Notes: generated by a model from the letters alone, not told the origin. A DNA stretch of 64,000 nucleotides from Pieris napi (GCF_905475465.1 NC_062250.1:7338501-7402500), one strand, 5' to 3'. Counted from the stretch's first letter, positions 34,076 to 46,712 are shown. Translations and numbers: made by a program.

Positions 34076-34561
34076 AAATATTCATAGTTTTTGTAGGTCT
34101 ATCATGTATACATGACCTACTAAGACTTATGATTCGGACATCTAATAAAGTAATTTTAATAGGGAACTATATCTTTTTTAAATTAATTTTTTATATTTAA
34201 ATATCTTACCATCAAACACTGTTTTAATGTTAGACCTTTTTACGTGCATATTGACCTGTAGTATTTTTATAATTTACTGTATCTTTGTACACTACATATT
34301 TATTTATCTTTACACGCAACATTTTATTAAACATTCATTTCACTATATATGAAAGTCTTTGAAGTGCGCTAAGCTGTCAGACATTTTCCCTTTCATTCTT
34401 TAATCTCAATCAACTGCCATGACAGGCCCAGCCCGACTTAAAACCAAATATCAACCAATTTGCAATATGCAACACTGATTTAATTTCACTCGTATGATGA
34501 AAATTCTCGCTTTTTGGATTAAGAATGAATATTATTACAGTTATTGGCATTTCTGATTTTA
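34076..34561. other. No gene seen
   Basis: AT-rich, no supported feature. Confidence 0.35.
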
Positions 34562-34883
34562 TCTAATATATAAAATTCTCGTGTCACAGTTTTCGTTGCC
34601 ATACTCCTCCGAAACGGCTTGACCGATTTTGATGAAATTTTTTGTGCTCATCCGGTATCTATGAGAATCGGCCAACATCTATTTTTCATCCCCCTAAATG
34701 TTAGGGGTAGTCCACCCCTAAATTTTTATTTTTATTTTTTAGACAAAATTTTTAATTTCTATTTTTTTATGATACAACATTAAAAAATATATACAACCCC
34801 TAATTTTCACCCCTCTACAATCAACCCCTATTTTTTATTATAAATGATATACATGGCAAGACGACGTTTGCCAGGTCAGCTAG
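34562..34883 (+). mobile_element. LEP1-like non-autonomous Helitron, copy 1
   Basis: Begins TCTAATATATAAAATTCTCG right after an A and ends GGTCAGCTAG right before a T, the A^T insertion rule of Helitrons. Eleven bases before the CTAG end lies a hairpin (ggcaa ... ttgcc) as required at the 3' terminus. The sequence cgaaacggcttgaccgattt near the 5' end is shared with the inverted copy at 35633-35935. No coding capacity; depends on Rep/Helicase supplied in trans. Confidence 0.92.
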
Positions 34884-35632
34884 TTTCTTTATAAAAATGA
34901 AGGTGAATTTAAATTTCTTATTTTATACATCAATAATTTACAGTTTTTTAAATATTTAAATACTTATTTATTAATGAAAACTATATAACTCGTTTTGCAC
35001 TATTTTAACTTTGCTCCCTCTCTCTGTGAAATTGTATATATACACTATGATGGAAAGATACAGATGGGTACTTACAAGTTAAAACGGTGCAAAAATAATG
35101 ATTTAGATTTTATGAATAAAACGTTTGTACTCAAAACGTAACAAGAAGACGATATACGCGAAAATGTGTTAATAATCGTTAAAATATAGAATATAGTAAT
35201 CAATTATTAAGTAATAAAATTATTATAAATATAAACAAAAACTACAATAATAACACAATAAGTCAAATCAGTAATTAACTGTGCAATTCTAAGTGGATAT
35301 TATCAAATACTTATGAAAGTTATAGAAAAATAATTTAGTAGTTTTTTTATTCAGATTCCATGAATACTTTAATAAATCCTGACTTTTGTAAGTAAGTGTC
35401 ATTAGTAATAACAAAAACCTAGTTATATTACAGTGATCCGTACAGGTAATTTAATGTTCAGTGTTTGTTGCGGTTTATTGCTTAACCAGCTTTCGTTATG
35501 TTATATGTTATATGAAAAAGCACTTAGAACACAAACTAATATATTATACTGAATATGCTAAGCTATGTTATAGAATATAGGATTAATGTTTTACTTAAAT
35601 AAGTATCGGAATAGACATAAATTATAAACAAA
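34884..35632. other. Spacer between two opposed Helitrons, no gene seen
   Basis: AT-rich DNA of about 750 bp without supported features. Confidence 0.4.
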
Positions 35633-35935
35633 CTAGGTAGCTGATCCGGCACACGTCGTTTTGCTATGTTTATAATTTATAATAAAAATAGGGGTTGATC
35701 GTAGAGGGGTGAAAATTAGGGGTTGTATGTATTTTTTAATGCTGTATCATAAAAAAAATTATCTAAAAACTAAAAAAAAAATTAGGGGTGGACTACCCTT
35801 AACATTTAGAGGGATGAGAAATAGATGTACAAACAGTTATACCCAATCTGCACACAAAATTTCATGAGAATCGGTCAAGCCGTTTCGGAGCAGTTTAACC
35901 ACAAACACCGCGACACGAGAATTTTATATATTAGA
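35633..35935 (-). mobile_element. LEP1-like non-autonomous Helitron, copy 2
   Basis: On the minus strand: A, then TCTAATATATAAAATTCTCG at the 5' end, ccgattctcatgaaatttt, and the 3' end GGATCAGCTACCTAG before a T. Inverted relative to copy 1, so the two could pair as a stem of about 300 bp. The 3' hairpin is weaker than in copy 1. Confidence 0.9.
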
Positions 35936-36540
35936 TATATGAAAACATTAAATTCATTATGTTAAACGTTATTCCGATGTTTTTACACAAAAATTACTCT
36001 AAACACGCTTTTACCAAAAATATAGGTTGGAAATTTTTAGTATTGAAGTACAGGAGTTGAGTGATATCATAATTTGTGGCTCGCTTTGCTGTTTGAATTT
36101 CCTGGTATGTTTGATTTACAATAAATGTAGACAAATTGTATATTCTATGAAAGGCTTTCGGCTAACCATGGTGATTACTGGTTTATATACGTGCATCAAA
36201 GCAAGCTTTAGTGTTAATATTTGAAAATCGTAGGAATCGAAACCTCGTCCTATACGAATAAAATTGATATTAATATTAATTGAACTTTCGTAATCTAGAT
36301 TTATAAAAGTATATTTGAACAAATTATCTGTGATATTTCTAATAACAATTAATAATTTTGTTAGTTTATCCTTTATATAAAGTGCATGGGTATTTATTTC
36401 AAATACATATCATTATTAAATAAATAGCAAATCGGCATCGGAGAGTTTCGCTTGAATAACGATATACAAACAGTCTTGTTCTCAGATGGCTAGGTTTGAA
36501 ATCTTCAATTACAATATAATAGATAACGCAAACGTTCTTT
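35936..36540. other. No gene seen
   Basis: AT-rich. Small opposite-strand frames at 36027-36322 overlap one another and show no motif. Confidence 0.35.
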
Positions 36541-37312
36541 CTTTAACAATTCTTCTTCTTTGTAATCTTCATTACTGAAGGTCGTGAAAACCCTATCCCA
36601 TATGTCGACTTGCTGCCTCCACACCACTATCCTCAGCTGGTCATTACGAGCATTACGAGTGTCGAGACCCATTAATTTTTTATTTGGTCACACCAATTGG
36701 TAGGTGATATAACCCGACTTCTCCTGCCATCACTCCCTACCATTACTAACTTGTCGAGAATATTTGGTTCTTTCCTGGCAATATGGCCAAGGTAGCTAAG
36801 CACCCATTAGTAAGAGATAGTCTTGTGGTGATTTTCAGTTGGATGAGAAAGGACTTATTGGTTCTTTTTGCAGTCCATGGTATTCCCAACATTCTCCTCC
36901 AACACCACATCTCGAATGCCTCTATCTTTTTTCAATCCGCTGAACGAATTACCCAGGACTCAAATCCGTACAAAATATGGAAAATACCAAAGTTCTGACG
37001 GGCCGTCTCTTGGTAGACGTATCTTCGACACGTTTCTGTTTTGCCATATCCTGTTCAGTTTGCTCATTCATCGTAGCCATCTGTGTTTGCCTATGGATTT
37101 CCCCATCACATCCTCCCTGGTTGCTTATGAGTGATCCTAAAAATACAAATTTGTCCATACATTGAAACTACGCCAGTTCTCCAGAACGTGTGAGGAGTCC
37201 AGCCCGATCTACTAACATGACTTTTGTCTTTACCCTATTATTAGAAAGGACCATTTCGCTTGCTTTCTGCACTCTGGTAAACAGTTCCGCTATTTCCCGT
37301 ATGATTCCCGTT
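36541..37312 (-). pseudogene. RTE-like LINE ORF2 C-terminal relic
   Basis: Minus-strand reading, with several frame changes: FVFLGSLISNQGGCDGEIH (the FKYLGSxIxxDGxxxxEI motif), then LWYFPYFVRI, then DVVLEENVGNTMDCKK, LGHIARKEPNILDKLV, RRSRVISPTNWCDQIK, and a final FHDLQ. These motifs occur in the order expected after the RT core of RTE-like LINEs. It is longer than the other RTE-like relics in the window but has many lesions. Confidence 0.8.
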
Positions 37313-37495
37313 TACCTTAACAATAAACATATTATATTAAAAAAACGAATTATTCAAAGAAATTTCGGAAGTTTCAAACATGTATTGGATTTAATTTAAC
37401 GCTAAGGCTCTGAATCTTACCCTTAGTGACAGGAAAGAAGACTTTTAAAAAGGCACAGTTTTACAAAAGACTTAATATAATATTGGTTTATAGGC
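37313..37495. other. No gene seen
   Basis: Short AT-rich link between a LINE relic and a SINE fragment. Confidence 0.3.
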
Positions 37496-37655
37496 GCTTC
37501 TTTTCACGCGCTCGTTGGATGAAAGAAAACATTGTAAGAAAACCGGCATGCATGCTTTAGACCCAAAAAATCGACGGCATGTGTCAGGCACAGAAGGCTA
37601 CTTACCTATTAGAAAAAAACAAAGAATAATGAAACGAATACACAAATCTGAGAAA
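37496..37655 (+). mobile_element. SINE body fragment, head missing
   Basis: cgctcgttggatgaaagaaa, ttagacccaaaaaatcgacg, gtgtcaggcacagaaggcta and acacaaatctgagaaagagt follow the SINE body order. The A and B boxes are absent. Confidence 0.7.
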
Positions 37656-39473
37656 GAGTAATTTTAAATGTATTGTTGTTTCTATACGGGTTAATACCTG
37701 ATAAGATATCTACTATTACCGTAATGCGGAGTTGGAGCTTGTAAGCCACGCGAATACGTTAATAAAACATTTCCGGAGGATGAAAATGTAAAACAAAAGA
37801 TGGCGCGTTTGTTTGTAATTGGTTAACAGCATTTCTTGCCTAAGGCGCGCATACATGCGATATGATACATTAGTGCCTTCGTCAAATTACACAACTCCGG
37901 CGCTTTTGTTTTTAAAATTAAATAAGTTGACTTCAAGACATGTATGAATGTGTCAATTATTTTGCACATGTTTAGCTATAGAAAATGTATTACATAGTTG
38001 GTGCTATTTTCCAATAATTTTAGAGGCACAGCTTTGTAAACAATTCTGTGAAAATTGATTTTCAATAGTATTCAAGGGATCACTCAGTATTCGCGAGCTT
38101 TCGATCACTTTGTGTTCCGGTCCTTTAACTGAAGAATGAAGTTTTGGTATATTCTTAGATAACTAATACATAATATTGAATTATATACGAGTACTGCAGC
38201 TTCTTACACACATAGTGATAAATGATAATGTATCTTTAGGTCAGCGGATTTAACTATCCTCTCAAAAAAATTTTTGTTTCTCCAGTAATATTGAATATGT
38301 GACTTCATTTTATTCTTGTGTGTATTTATTTTCATTGATCTAGTTTTAAATTTAACGCTGATAACTTTTTTAATTGAATGCATTTATTTATGTAAATTTC
38401 TTTACCATTTAATTAATAACTTAAGATTTAGTACTGAAAGTGAATAATAAATACATTGGTACATATGGTTTTTACATATGTAAACATTTGTTAAAACGCG
38501 GCAAAATAAAACGCATATAGAATATTAAATGAATGGAATATTGGTTTTCATTTATGTGGGATAAAAGTTTTTTATTGCTTTATGAATTTTATATATTTAT
38601 GATTTTGTTCGGTACATTCGTTTTGAATGCTATATCTAAATTCTAAATCTATAATGATTAACACCTATCAAAAAATAAAAAAAATGAACCTTAAATAGTC
38701 CAACTAAAGTTATCTAATATTAACGCAATGATAGTATTGGGATGTGACAAACTATGTTATGGTACAAATAAAAGTTAAGAGTGGATACAATAGAGAAAGT
38801 CGATAAAAACTGGAAGATGAAATAAACTAACATAGTAATTGCACTCTTTAGCTAAAGTACTCTTTGGTCTCTATTTGCCAAATTATGTTTACGCTGTGAC
38901 GAAAAGAGACAGGTGAGTCCTTCATAAAAAACGGTGTAAATGGACTGATGTAATTTATGTGCATAAGGGAGATAGTATTTTTTAAATATGATGGCAAATA
39001 AGCCTATGAAACAGCCATAAAACGCAGCTACCGCAGCCCATAGACACGTTTAAGAAAGGATTACTTTTTTAATTATCGGTTAGAAGCGAAAAGTTTAGTG
39101 TTTAATTTAATAATGTTCGAACGATGAAAACTTTGGTATACCTGATACCTGTAATTAAAATAGCAAGTGCACATAACAAAACTATGACATTACGTAGTTT
39201 GTAACTGAGCTCATATATATAGTCTCGGCAAGTTGAGCCAGGAGCACCGAAGCGGAGAGCCGGCTTGTTTAAACAACTTCTATTGGTTAGATCGCTTACA
39301 ATTGTTTTGTATAAAAATATTTTTTATTACCTGAAATGTATTTAGAAACATAAAAGTTGTAGAAATGATAGCGGAGAACGAAAAAGTAATAAACTTAAAA
39401 AAATAAATCTCCTTTGGGTGAATTTATTCTATCAATACTAAAACTCCTGTTACTTGGAAAAATTGCAAGTTTT
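37656..39473. other. No gene seen
   Basis: About 1.8 kb of AT-rich DNA. A GC-richer strip at 39225-39285 has no recognisable content. Confidence 0.35.
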
Positions 39474-39700
39474 AGGGTCTGTTTCACAATGTACGGAAAA
39501 GTTCTACATAAGTTCCAAATTATCTCTTTATTATTTATTGGTAGGAAAAACTCTATTGTTGCGTTTCACGACTGTCAAATAGCGCTATTCGTCACATAAA
39601 GTCCATCATAAGTTATGAGTCCGATGAATGTCAAATATCACAATTTATCTTCCAAATAATTTATGTGTGCATATAAGCTATTTAGTACTTTATCTATACA
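39474..39700 (+). mobile_element. MITE family A, copy 3 (right end lost)
   Basis: AGGGTCTGTTTCACAATG start and full body in the same orientation as copy 1. The right TIR breaks off after actttatctatacaatta, just before an AT microsatellite. Confidence 0.85.
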
Positions 39701-39727
39701 ATTATATTTATTCAATTATATTTTTTT

Positions 39728-39730
39728 ATT

Positions 39731-39761
<31 letters not shown>

Positions 39762-39765
39762 TTTT
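39728..39765. repeat. (AT)n microsatellite
   Basis: About 35 bp of alternating TA with a central flip; it adjoins the broken end of the MITE and may mark the break. Confidence 0.85.
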
Positions 39766-41572
39766 TAAGAGTCATAGCTTTGAATTGCGTTTCTCAGATA
39801 TTTTCTGGAAATTCCCTCCCATAACGTAGATTTTGTTGGTAAGTCTTTTAAAATCTCCGCTATAGGGGTCTTATCCTATTGATTACCTCTTTCTCCGTAA
39901 ATATGATAAATGTACAATACATATAAAACATTTATATGATAAATATGTCACTGTTGTTTGATAAAATAATTTGCTCTATTACTTGTCTATTATAGGCACA
40001 TTATCCTTATAATAGGCGAGTAGTCTTGGCGTGATTAAAATTAATATGTCGAAAATTAAAATACATATATATCTTAACTAAAATATGTGTCATCTCAGGG
40101 TTAGGTACAAAGATACTTTATTTCTCAAAGAATTACATTCACTTATCGAGAAAATTTAGAGTAAGTTAGTTATGTACATCGTGTTATGAAATTATTTGAA
40201 AATACACTATATAAAATAAAAATATTAGTTTCTAACAATATGTACCATATTTGTTACAAAAGTGCAGGTAGGTCGCATCGATGTTACAACAGGCATTATG
40301 TGACAATGAATAGTAATAATTCTAAGACGCTCGTTTGCAGACATATGTAAACGGTAGAGCCTTTTTGATGTTTTGTAAATACATTAATTATTCCATTAAT
40401 TCCGGGTTTACCTTACCAAGCCATAACATTATTATCGCACTGTAAGCACAAAAAAACAACAAAGAAACCATTACAATTAAGGAAAATTCTAAGTAATATC
40501 TTGCTTATAATGATCGTGGTACTGACTTACTTCTTTACGAATATGCTTTGATGTATAAATATTACAAATAAATGTTTAATTAAAACAGTTCCGTCCAATA
40601 CCATCGTTCTCGAGTCTCAAGATCAAATTCAAATACTGGCAGTAATTTCGCTTCAATAGATCGGAACATTATGAGTTTCATCAATACAATTTGCAATTCA
40701 GCAAAGTTTTTAACTAATTATGGTAACTAGACGTCGTGTTGAAAATCGTCAATCTTTTACTTATTTAATTTTAAAGCAAAGATAATATAGCGTTCGTATC
40801 AGTTACATATAACTTTAATAACCCGTATGGAAGGTTTGCATTTAAACGTTTATCTTTAGTAAGTTCGTTTGTGACCGAGGAGTGAGCGACTTGAAAAAAA
40901 ATATCAGAAGCTTGTTTGCTTCATTTGTTTATCTGTTTCTTTCTTAATTTCTTTAATAATAAAAACCAATTCAAATAAGATATTAATACTTTATAATTTT
41001 ATTTCATTTTGAATTCTATGAACATTTCAAAATTAAAAAAATTGGAATATAGTCCAATCTGTAATAGTTCAAAATTTAATTCAAGAACAGAATCCAAATA
41101 ACCCAATTATTTTTCAGTCTAATTAGATGTTAATTAATTTAATAAATTAGAAAGTAAATATAACATAACATGATTTAAAATACTTGTAAGTGAGAAGTAA
41201 TTATATATCTGAAAAAATATTTACGAAAATGTTTGGCACAGTTTCAATATACTAGACTATTGTTCTCAAAAAAGAATGAAAAATTCTAATAATCCCCTTC
41301 AATTGATGGCAGGATCATAAGTTTCATCAGCAGTATGCTCCAATTGAGCTCAAATCTTGCAAGTTGGAGCATCTAGAATTCAATAGATCATTTCAACTCT
41401 AACAAAGTTGTGGACCGAGATTCTTTTACTGAATTGAAGTTTAAAAACTGAAGTTAAAGTGGTTTTTGCTTTAATTTGAGGTCATGGAAATCTTAATTCA
41501 CTAGTTGAATAATATCTAAGACGAAACCATAAGGAAATATTAAATAAAATGCTACAAGACGCTATTGTAGAG
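39766..41572. other. No gene seen
   Basis: About 1.8 kb of AT-rich DNA with no supported feature. Confidence 0.35.
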
Positions 41573-41755
41573 AGAAGATAAATTATTGTGCTATTTGACA
41601 TTCATCGGACTCATAACTTATGATGGACTTTATGTGACGAATAGCGCTATCTGACAGTCGTGAAACGCAACAATAATTTTTATCCTACCAATAACTAATA
41701 AATAGCTAATTTGGAACGTATGTAGAACTTATCCGTACATTGTGAAACATACCCT
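41573..41755 (-). mobile_element. MITE family A, copy 4 (one end lost)
   Basis: gaagataaattattgtgcta, then tcggactcataacttatgat, cgcaacaataatttttatcc, and the end CATTGTGAAACATACCCT followed by TA. The opposite TIR is missing. Confidence 0.85.
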
Positions 41756-42354
41756 TATCTACGAATTTACTAACGCGGGTGATGCTATCTAACACATCTA
41801 GATAATTATAATTTATGAAACAGACAACAACTTTATCATAAATATTACATTATTCACGTCAGATATTATTGTACATAAATATAAGCGTTACGTATGGTAA
41901 CACAGTGCTGTGTACGTTTATTTTATTATAATGGAAAGAGATTTTATTTTAAAGAGAAGCTGAACTTTTTATATATATCTATATTACTATACTATACTTT
42001 TTTATATATCTATATTTGTAAACATAGTGCTTTGTTTAATTATTTAAGTAATCGTGTATGTTGTCACCAAAATAAGCTTGAAAAAAGCCTTTGATTTCTT
42101 TTCAGGCAATATGTAAATTTCATATGATTGAAAAAACATGACGTAGCTATAGGCACGTGCGGCACTGTTGCTGAGCCTATAAAGTTTTATAACCTTATTA
42201 GTAGTCGCGTATAAAGTGTAAATAAAAGGTTGTCAAAGTTTTTGACGGGGCTACTACGAAGATTCAAAATAAAGCCAATCATATTGTATTGGATCCTTTA
42301 GTATAAGTGTTAATCGATGTAAGTAGATTCACTAAGCATACTGTAGAAAGACCT
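41756..42354. other. No gene seen
   Basis: AT-rich; the 66-codon frame at 41894 is Y/F/I-rich and not credible. Confidence 0.35.
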
Positions 42355-42600
42355 TTTTATGTCTGGACCTCAGATTTCTGTATCTTTTTCATGATCATTT
42401 GACAATCAAAAGACAATGTGCCTAACACACGCTGTCGACTTTTGGGTCTAAGGTCAGCAGGTTTCCTCACGATGTTTTCCTTCACCGTTCGAGCGAATGT
42501 TAAATGCGCACATAGATAGTAAGTACATTGGTGCACAGCCGGGTATCAAATCTACGACCTGAGGAATGAGAGTCGCTAAAGCCACTAGGCCAGCACTGCT
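42355..42600 (-). mobile_element. tRNA-derived SINE, copy 3
   Basis: Minus-strand copy: the tail side ggacctcagatttctgtatc is at the left, gttttccttcaccgttcgag in the middle, and the head (gtcgtagatttgatacccgg B-box region, ggcctagtggctttagcgac A-box region) at the right. Confidence 0.88.
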
Positions 42601-42655
42601 CTTTAGACAGATTAGACTTTTTTTATATTAAGTTACGAACTTAATATATACACTA

Positions 42656-42775
42656 CTAGCGGACCCGACAGACTTCGTCCTGCATGATATTTCAAGCGAT
42701 TAGAATATTAAAGTATGCGCCACCGCAACGCATACAAAAAAAATCGTTCAAATCGGTCCATCCAAAAGGAGTACA
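42656..42775 (-). mobile_element. Fragment of another Helitron-like family
   Basis: On the minus strand it ends in gggtccgctag, i.e. a CTAG terminus preceded by a caggacgaagtctgtcggg stretch. ttcaaatcggtccatccaaa lies at the other side. It abuts the LINE that starts just downstream, so the LINE may have inserted into it. Confidence 0.5.
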
Positions 42776-42804
42776 TACACATGTCTACAAGGAGGATGTC
42801 TACA

Positions 42805-45174
42805 GGAGTCATACAAAAATCTGATTTCACGATAATATCACAAAATATAAGAAGCATTTACAATAATTTTGATGATCTTTTAATAACTTTATCTGAGTTC
42901 AAATTTCAAGCTGATGTAATAACACTGGGACCGAGGGATGGATCGATCCACACAAGCCTATACCCCAAATGGATAACTACACTCACTTCGTTACAAGCCG
43001 CCATCTAAATCGTAGTGATGGCGTAGTTGTCTACATAAAATGCAACCATAAAACTATCGTTCAAGAAATAAATTTAAAACATGCATCTTGCTTACAAGTC
43101 AAAGTAGGTAACTATACCATGTTGTGTATTTATCGCTCCCCGTCTAACCTTAACGCTGAAAATTTTATAGATTCATTAAATAGTCACTTAGTAACTTTAC
43201 AAACTCAGAATAACATTATAATAACAGGAGACATCAACATAAATCTAATACAAAAATCCAGTGAAACATCTCAGGAGCGCTCGAACCGATTACATTACCT
43301 CAATATGCTAGCCATGCATGGCCTGCTCCCGGGTCATACACTGCCTACTCGAGATAGCAATTGCATAGATCATTTCATACTAAAACTTGATAGGTGCATA
43401 GGTACGTGTGCGTCTATTACCGTTATTGATTCTACAGTTACTGATCACAAAATGTTATTCTTAAAACTATCCTACCTCGCTAAGTCGAATTACAATACCT
43501 CGAAAATTAAATCTTCAATCAGCATGGAAGGCGCTTTAAGTTATTTAAAAAACAGCAACATAAATGATCTAATTTACTATAATAACCCTATAATCTTAAC
43601 TAATAAATTAATATCTATTTTAAAGCAGTGTATTCAATCCAATACTATCACTAGAGCTATCCCGAATAAGGAACGCCTTATTAAACCATGGATTACCTTA
43701 GGAATTGTTAGATGTATTCGTAATAGAAATGCTATGCAAGCAAAACTCCGAGCTGATCCTCATAATGAAATTCTTAAAATTACATACAGGAGATATAGGA
43801 ATTTCTGCAATAGTTTAATAAAGAAAGTCAAACGTAAATATGAAAAAGAAGACCTTGCTAAGAGTATAAAAAACCCGAAAACTTTGTGGAAGACAATAAA
43901 TACCCTCACTTATCGTAACCAACCTAAAACGCAAAATCTAGAATTACTAAATTTAAATGTTTCTCCTCAAAATTCGGTTAATTTGGTAAACGATTATTTT
44001 TCAAACATTGGTAAAAACTTAGCTAAAGAGATAATTCCAGTTACGACGTTACATAATAGAACAGATGTGATTAGACCCAACTGTTCCCAGGTCTCGTCTT
44101 TTGTGCTTCTAGAAACTGACCCTCATGAAGTATACCTGACTATTGTGAGTCTCAAAACTGACAGTGCTCCTGGCTGGGATGGTATAAGCACCAAGTTTCT
44201 TAAATATACTAGGGAGCTAGTTGTGCCCATAATTACTCATTTGGTTAATCTCTGCTTCCGACAGGGAGTGTTTCCACCTGCGCTAAAACAAGCAATTATT
44301 ACACCTGTGTACAAGAATGGTAACAGAGAAGATGTTTCAAATTATCGCCCAATCTCCGTTCTCACTGCCATATCAAAAGTACTTGAAAAATTAATTAATA
44401 AAAGACTAATTACCTACCTCCAGAAGTATAGTCTACTTTCAGACTCACAATTCGGTTTTAGACAGGGTCTGTCAACCGAAGATGCAGTTACCTCACTATC
44501 TTGTCATATTGTTAATGAAGTTGATAAAGGTAATAAATGTATCACAGTTTTTATCGACTTAAAAAAGGCATTTGATACGGTTTCTGTCCCTATTCTGGTG
44601 CAGAGACTAGAGAACATTGGTATTAGGGGTATTCCACTCACATTGTTCGCTGATTACCTCAGTGAACGAAAGCAAGCAGTTAAAATAGGTCAATACATCA
44701 GCGAACAATCTGACGTCACATATGGGGTCCCACAAGGTAGTGTTCTGGGGCCGACCTTATTCTTAATCTACATAAACAGCTTATGCGATTTAAGAATTGA
44801 TAGTGGGAAAGTCTACTCCTACGCGGATGACACTGCTGTTGTCTTCACTGGGAAAACTATTGACTCGGTGCGTCGACATACAGAAATAGGGCTTTCCAAA
44901 ATAGATAACTGGTTAAGAGAAAACTTATTATCATTAAACGTAAGTAAAACTAACTACATTTTCTTCACTAAATACAATAGCGCCCAACCTCAAACAGATC
45001 TAGAAATAAAAATACATAACTGTAGCACCAGAGTAAACTGTACATGTAAAACTATAAATAAAGTTCATCACACTAAATATCTAGGAGTGGTAGTTGATCA
45101 AAGAATGTCATGGCATGAGCACCTAGAACAAGTTATAAGTAGGATTCGAAAGCTTATTTGGACATTTAAAACTC
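42805..45174 (+). pseudogene. LINE ORF2, first part: apurinic-type endonuclease and reverse transcriptase
   Basis: The protein nicks target DNA and reverse-transcribes its own RNA at the nick. Endonuclease motifs: FTIISQNIRS near the start, TEGW after the shift, then, counting from the ATG at 42969, RSPS (56-59), GDIN (87-90), SNCIDHFIL (130-138) and TDH (158-160). RT motifs: APGWDGIS, FRQG, KKAFDTV, GVPQGSVLGP and YADD (618-621). A change of reading frame at about 42927-42930 (one base lost or two gained) separates ITL from TEGW. The frame downstream is open for over 2 kb. The ATG at 42969 is therefore internal and not a true start. The frame ends shortly after entering the MITE. Intact catalytic motifs suggest recent activity. 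Confidence 0.9.
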
Positions 45175-45177
45175 TAA

Positions 45178-45894
45178 GGGTCGATTCGACCAAACTTCAA
45201 TTTATACCCGAGTAACTATACCAAGAATAATCTATTCCATGATTTTAATCTCGAGTAAATCCATAGTCGTTTGTCCACGTAATCGATAGTATAATTGTGC
45301 TAGGAATAACAATACGCGAATAGCAAGAGAATGGTGAACGAAAATAAAACTCGGCAAATAAATGTTGTTCTACAACGGGACAGTGTAAGATCATACATCA
45401 TGTCAACTCGATTTTGCCGTATTATAGTGTGAAAAAGTAGCTTTTAACAGGTGTCAAACGACAACAAAAAGTTTTTATTTCTTGTTTGTTTGAGGCTTTC
45501 GTCTAAAAAGGAACTTCTGTTGAGCCCAGTTGAATTTTATTCTAATATTATAGAAAATAAAAAATCTAAAAACAAATAAATAAATAATAAATTGTTTAAA
45601 CGTTTCATTATACAATGCTAGACTATTAATTTAGTGCGTTGCGTTGACTTGAAATTAAAACACAGAATACATATTTGTGAAATGACAGAAATCAGCTGAT
45701 TGGACTGACTGACGCCATTAAATTATTCTAGGAATAGCTGTTATTCCGTGCGAAACGGCGGTATAGTAGCAATTCCCGAATAAGCCCACTATTCTTAGAA
45801 TTTGTAGTTGGTAAAACGTAAAATTGATTTACTCTCGATTAACTGACGATTTATTCTAAGATTAAGATTTACTCTTGTTTGGTCGAATCGACCC
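45178..45894. mobile_element. MITE family C, copy 1, inserted in LINE ORF2
   Basis: Ends GGGTCGATTCGACCAAAC and GTTTGGTCGAATCGACCC, flanked by TAA on both sides (TA is also possible). Each end is itself a near-perfect dyad (GGTCGA-T/A-TCGACC). Subterminal GAGTAA motifs occur twice on each side. No coding capacity. Leaving out the element and one TAA rejoins the LINE frame exactly (Leu-Arg-His-Ile codons), so the insertion caused no other damage. The TAA site suits PIF/Harbinger. Confidence 0.93.
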
Positions 45895-45897
45895 TAA

Positions 45898-46400
45898 GGC
45901 ACATCGCTGACAAACATCTACTAATACAGATATACACATCGCTGGCTCAGTCAATTTTAGTGTACTGTATCCCAGTTTGGGGGGGTGCTACAAAGATGAA
46001 GTTCCTGGAACTGGAGAGGGCACAAAGAATTTTACTAAAAGTAATGATGTTTAAGCCTTATAGATTTTCCACCTCTGATCTTTATGCCTCTTGTGGTGTC
46101 TTATCGGTCAGGCAACTGTACATTTTTTGCACTACCTTAAGATTGCACAAGTCTCTTAAATATGATGGTCGCAAACTGAGCAAAAGACGCAAATATACTG
46201 TTGCTCCTGTTGAGAGATCTAAATCAGTTTTTGCTATGAGACAATTTCAATGCCAAGCTGCTAAACTTTATAATAAATTAAATAAAATATTAAATATATA
46301 CACATTGAATAAACATGAATGTAAAACGTCGCTACTTAACATCCTAGAAACATTTAGCTATGAAGACACTGAAGCCTTTGTAGGTAATCATGAATCATAA
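45898..46400 (+). pseudogene. LINE ORF2, last part (RT thumb and C-terminus)
   Basis: Continues the RT frame after the MITE: RHIADKHLLIQIYTSLAQS, LVYCIPVWGG, then LERAQRILLKVM, and a K-rich end closing at a stop at 46398-46400. The IYxSLxxSxLxYxxxVWGG and ExxQRxxL motifs are normal for this part of CR1/jockey-group RTs. Apparent starts in this piece lie partly within the MITE and are not real starts. Confidence 0.88.
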
Positions 46401-46451
46401 TACACTAGTAAATAGTCAACTTCTACAATCAGTCATGAAAATTCATTCTCA

Positions 46452-46500
46452 TAAACACACAAACACACACACACACATACACATACACACATATATCATT
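46452..46500. repeat. (CA)n microsatellite in LINE 3' UTR
   Basis: acacacaaacacacacacac followed by acatacacatacacacatat. Confidence 0.9.
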
Positions 46501-46712
46501 ATTCACATTTTAACCTTAGATTATGTTTAGTAAATTGTAAAATTGTAATACTTAGCTTAGCTATACGTGTTAAATTAAATTATAATTAGTTAGTACACCT
46601 ATGTAATGGAAGAGCGGGTTCTCCTAACACAAGTGCTTATGCGCTTAAAAGGAGGTCCCAATCACTTATCAGCTATTGTAAAATCTTTGAGATAACGAAT
46701 AAAGATTTTTAA

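Larger units (their letters stand above)
42780..46712 (+). mobile_element. Nearly full-length CR1/jockey-group LINE, split by a MITE
   Basis: Non-LTR retrotransposon containing an endonuclease plus reverse transcriptase frame (42805-45174, then 45898-46400) and a 3' UTR of about 310 bp with a CA microsatellite and AT-rich end (ataacgaataaagattttta). No ORF1 is present, so the 5' end is missing. The 717-bp MITE at 45178-45894 is the only large lesion. The 3' UTR differs from those at 14, 21 and 34 kb, so it is a different LINE family. Confidence 0.88.

Noticed and set aside
42969..45215. Treating the 748-codon frame as a host gene
   Set aside because: It carries endonuclease and YADD reverse transcriptase motifs and ends inside a MITE; it is LINE ORF2 with an internal ATG.
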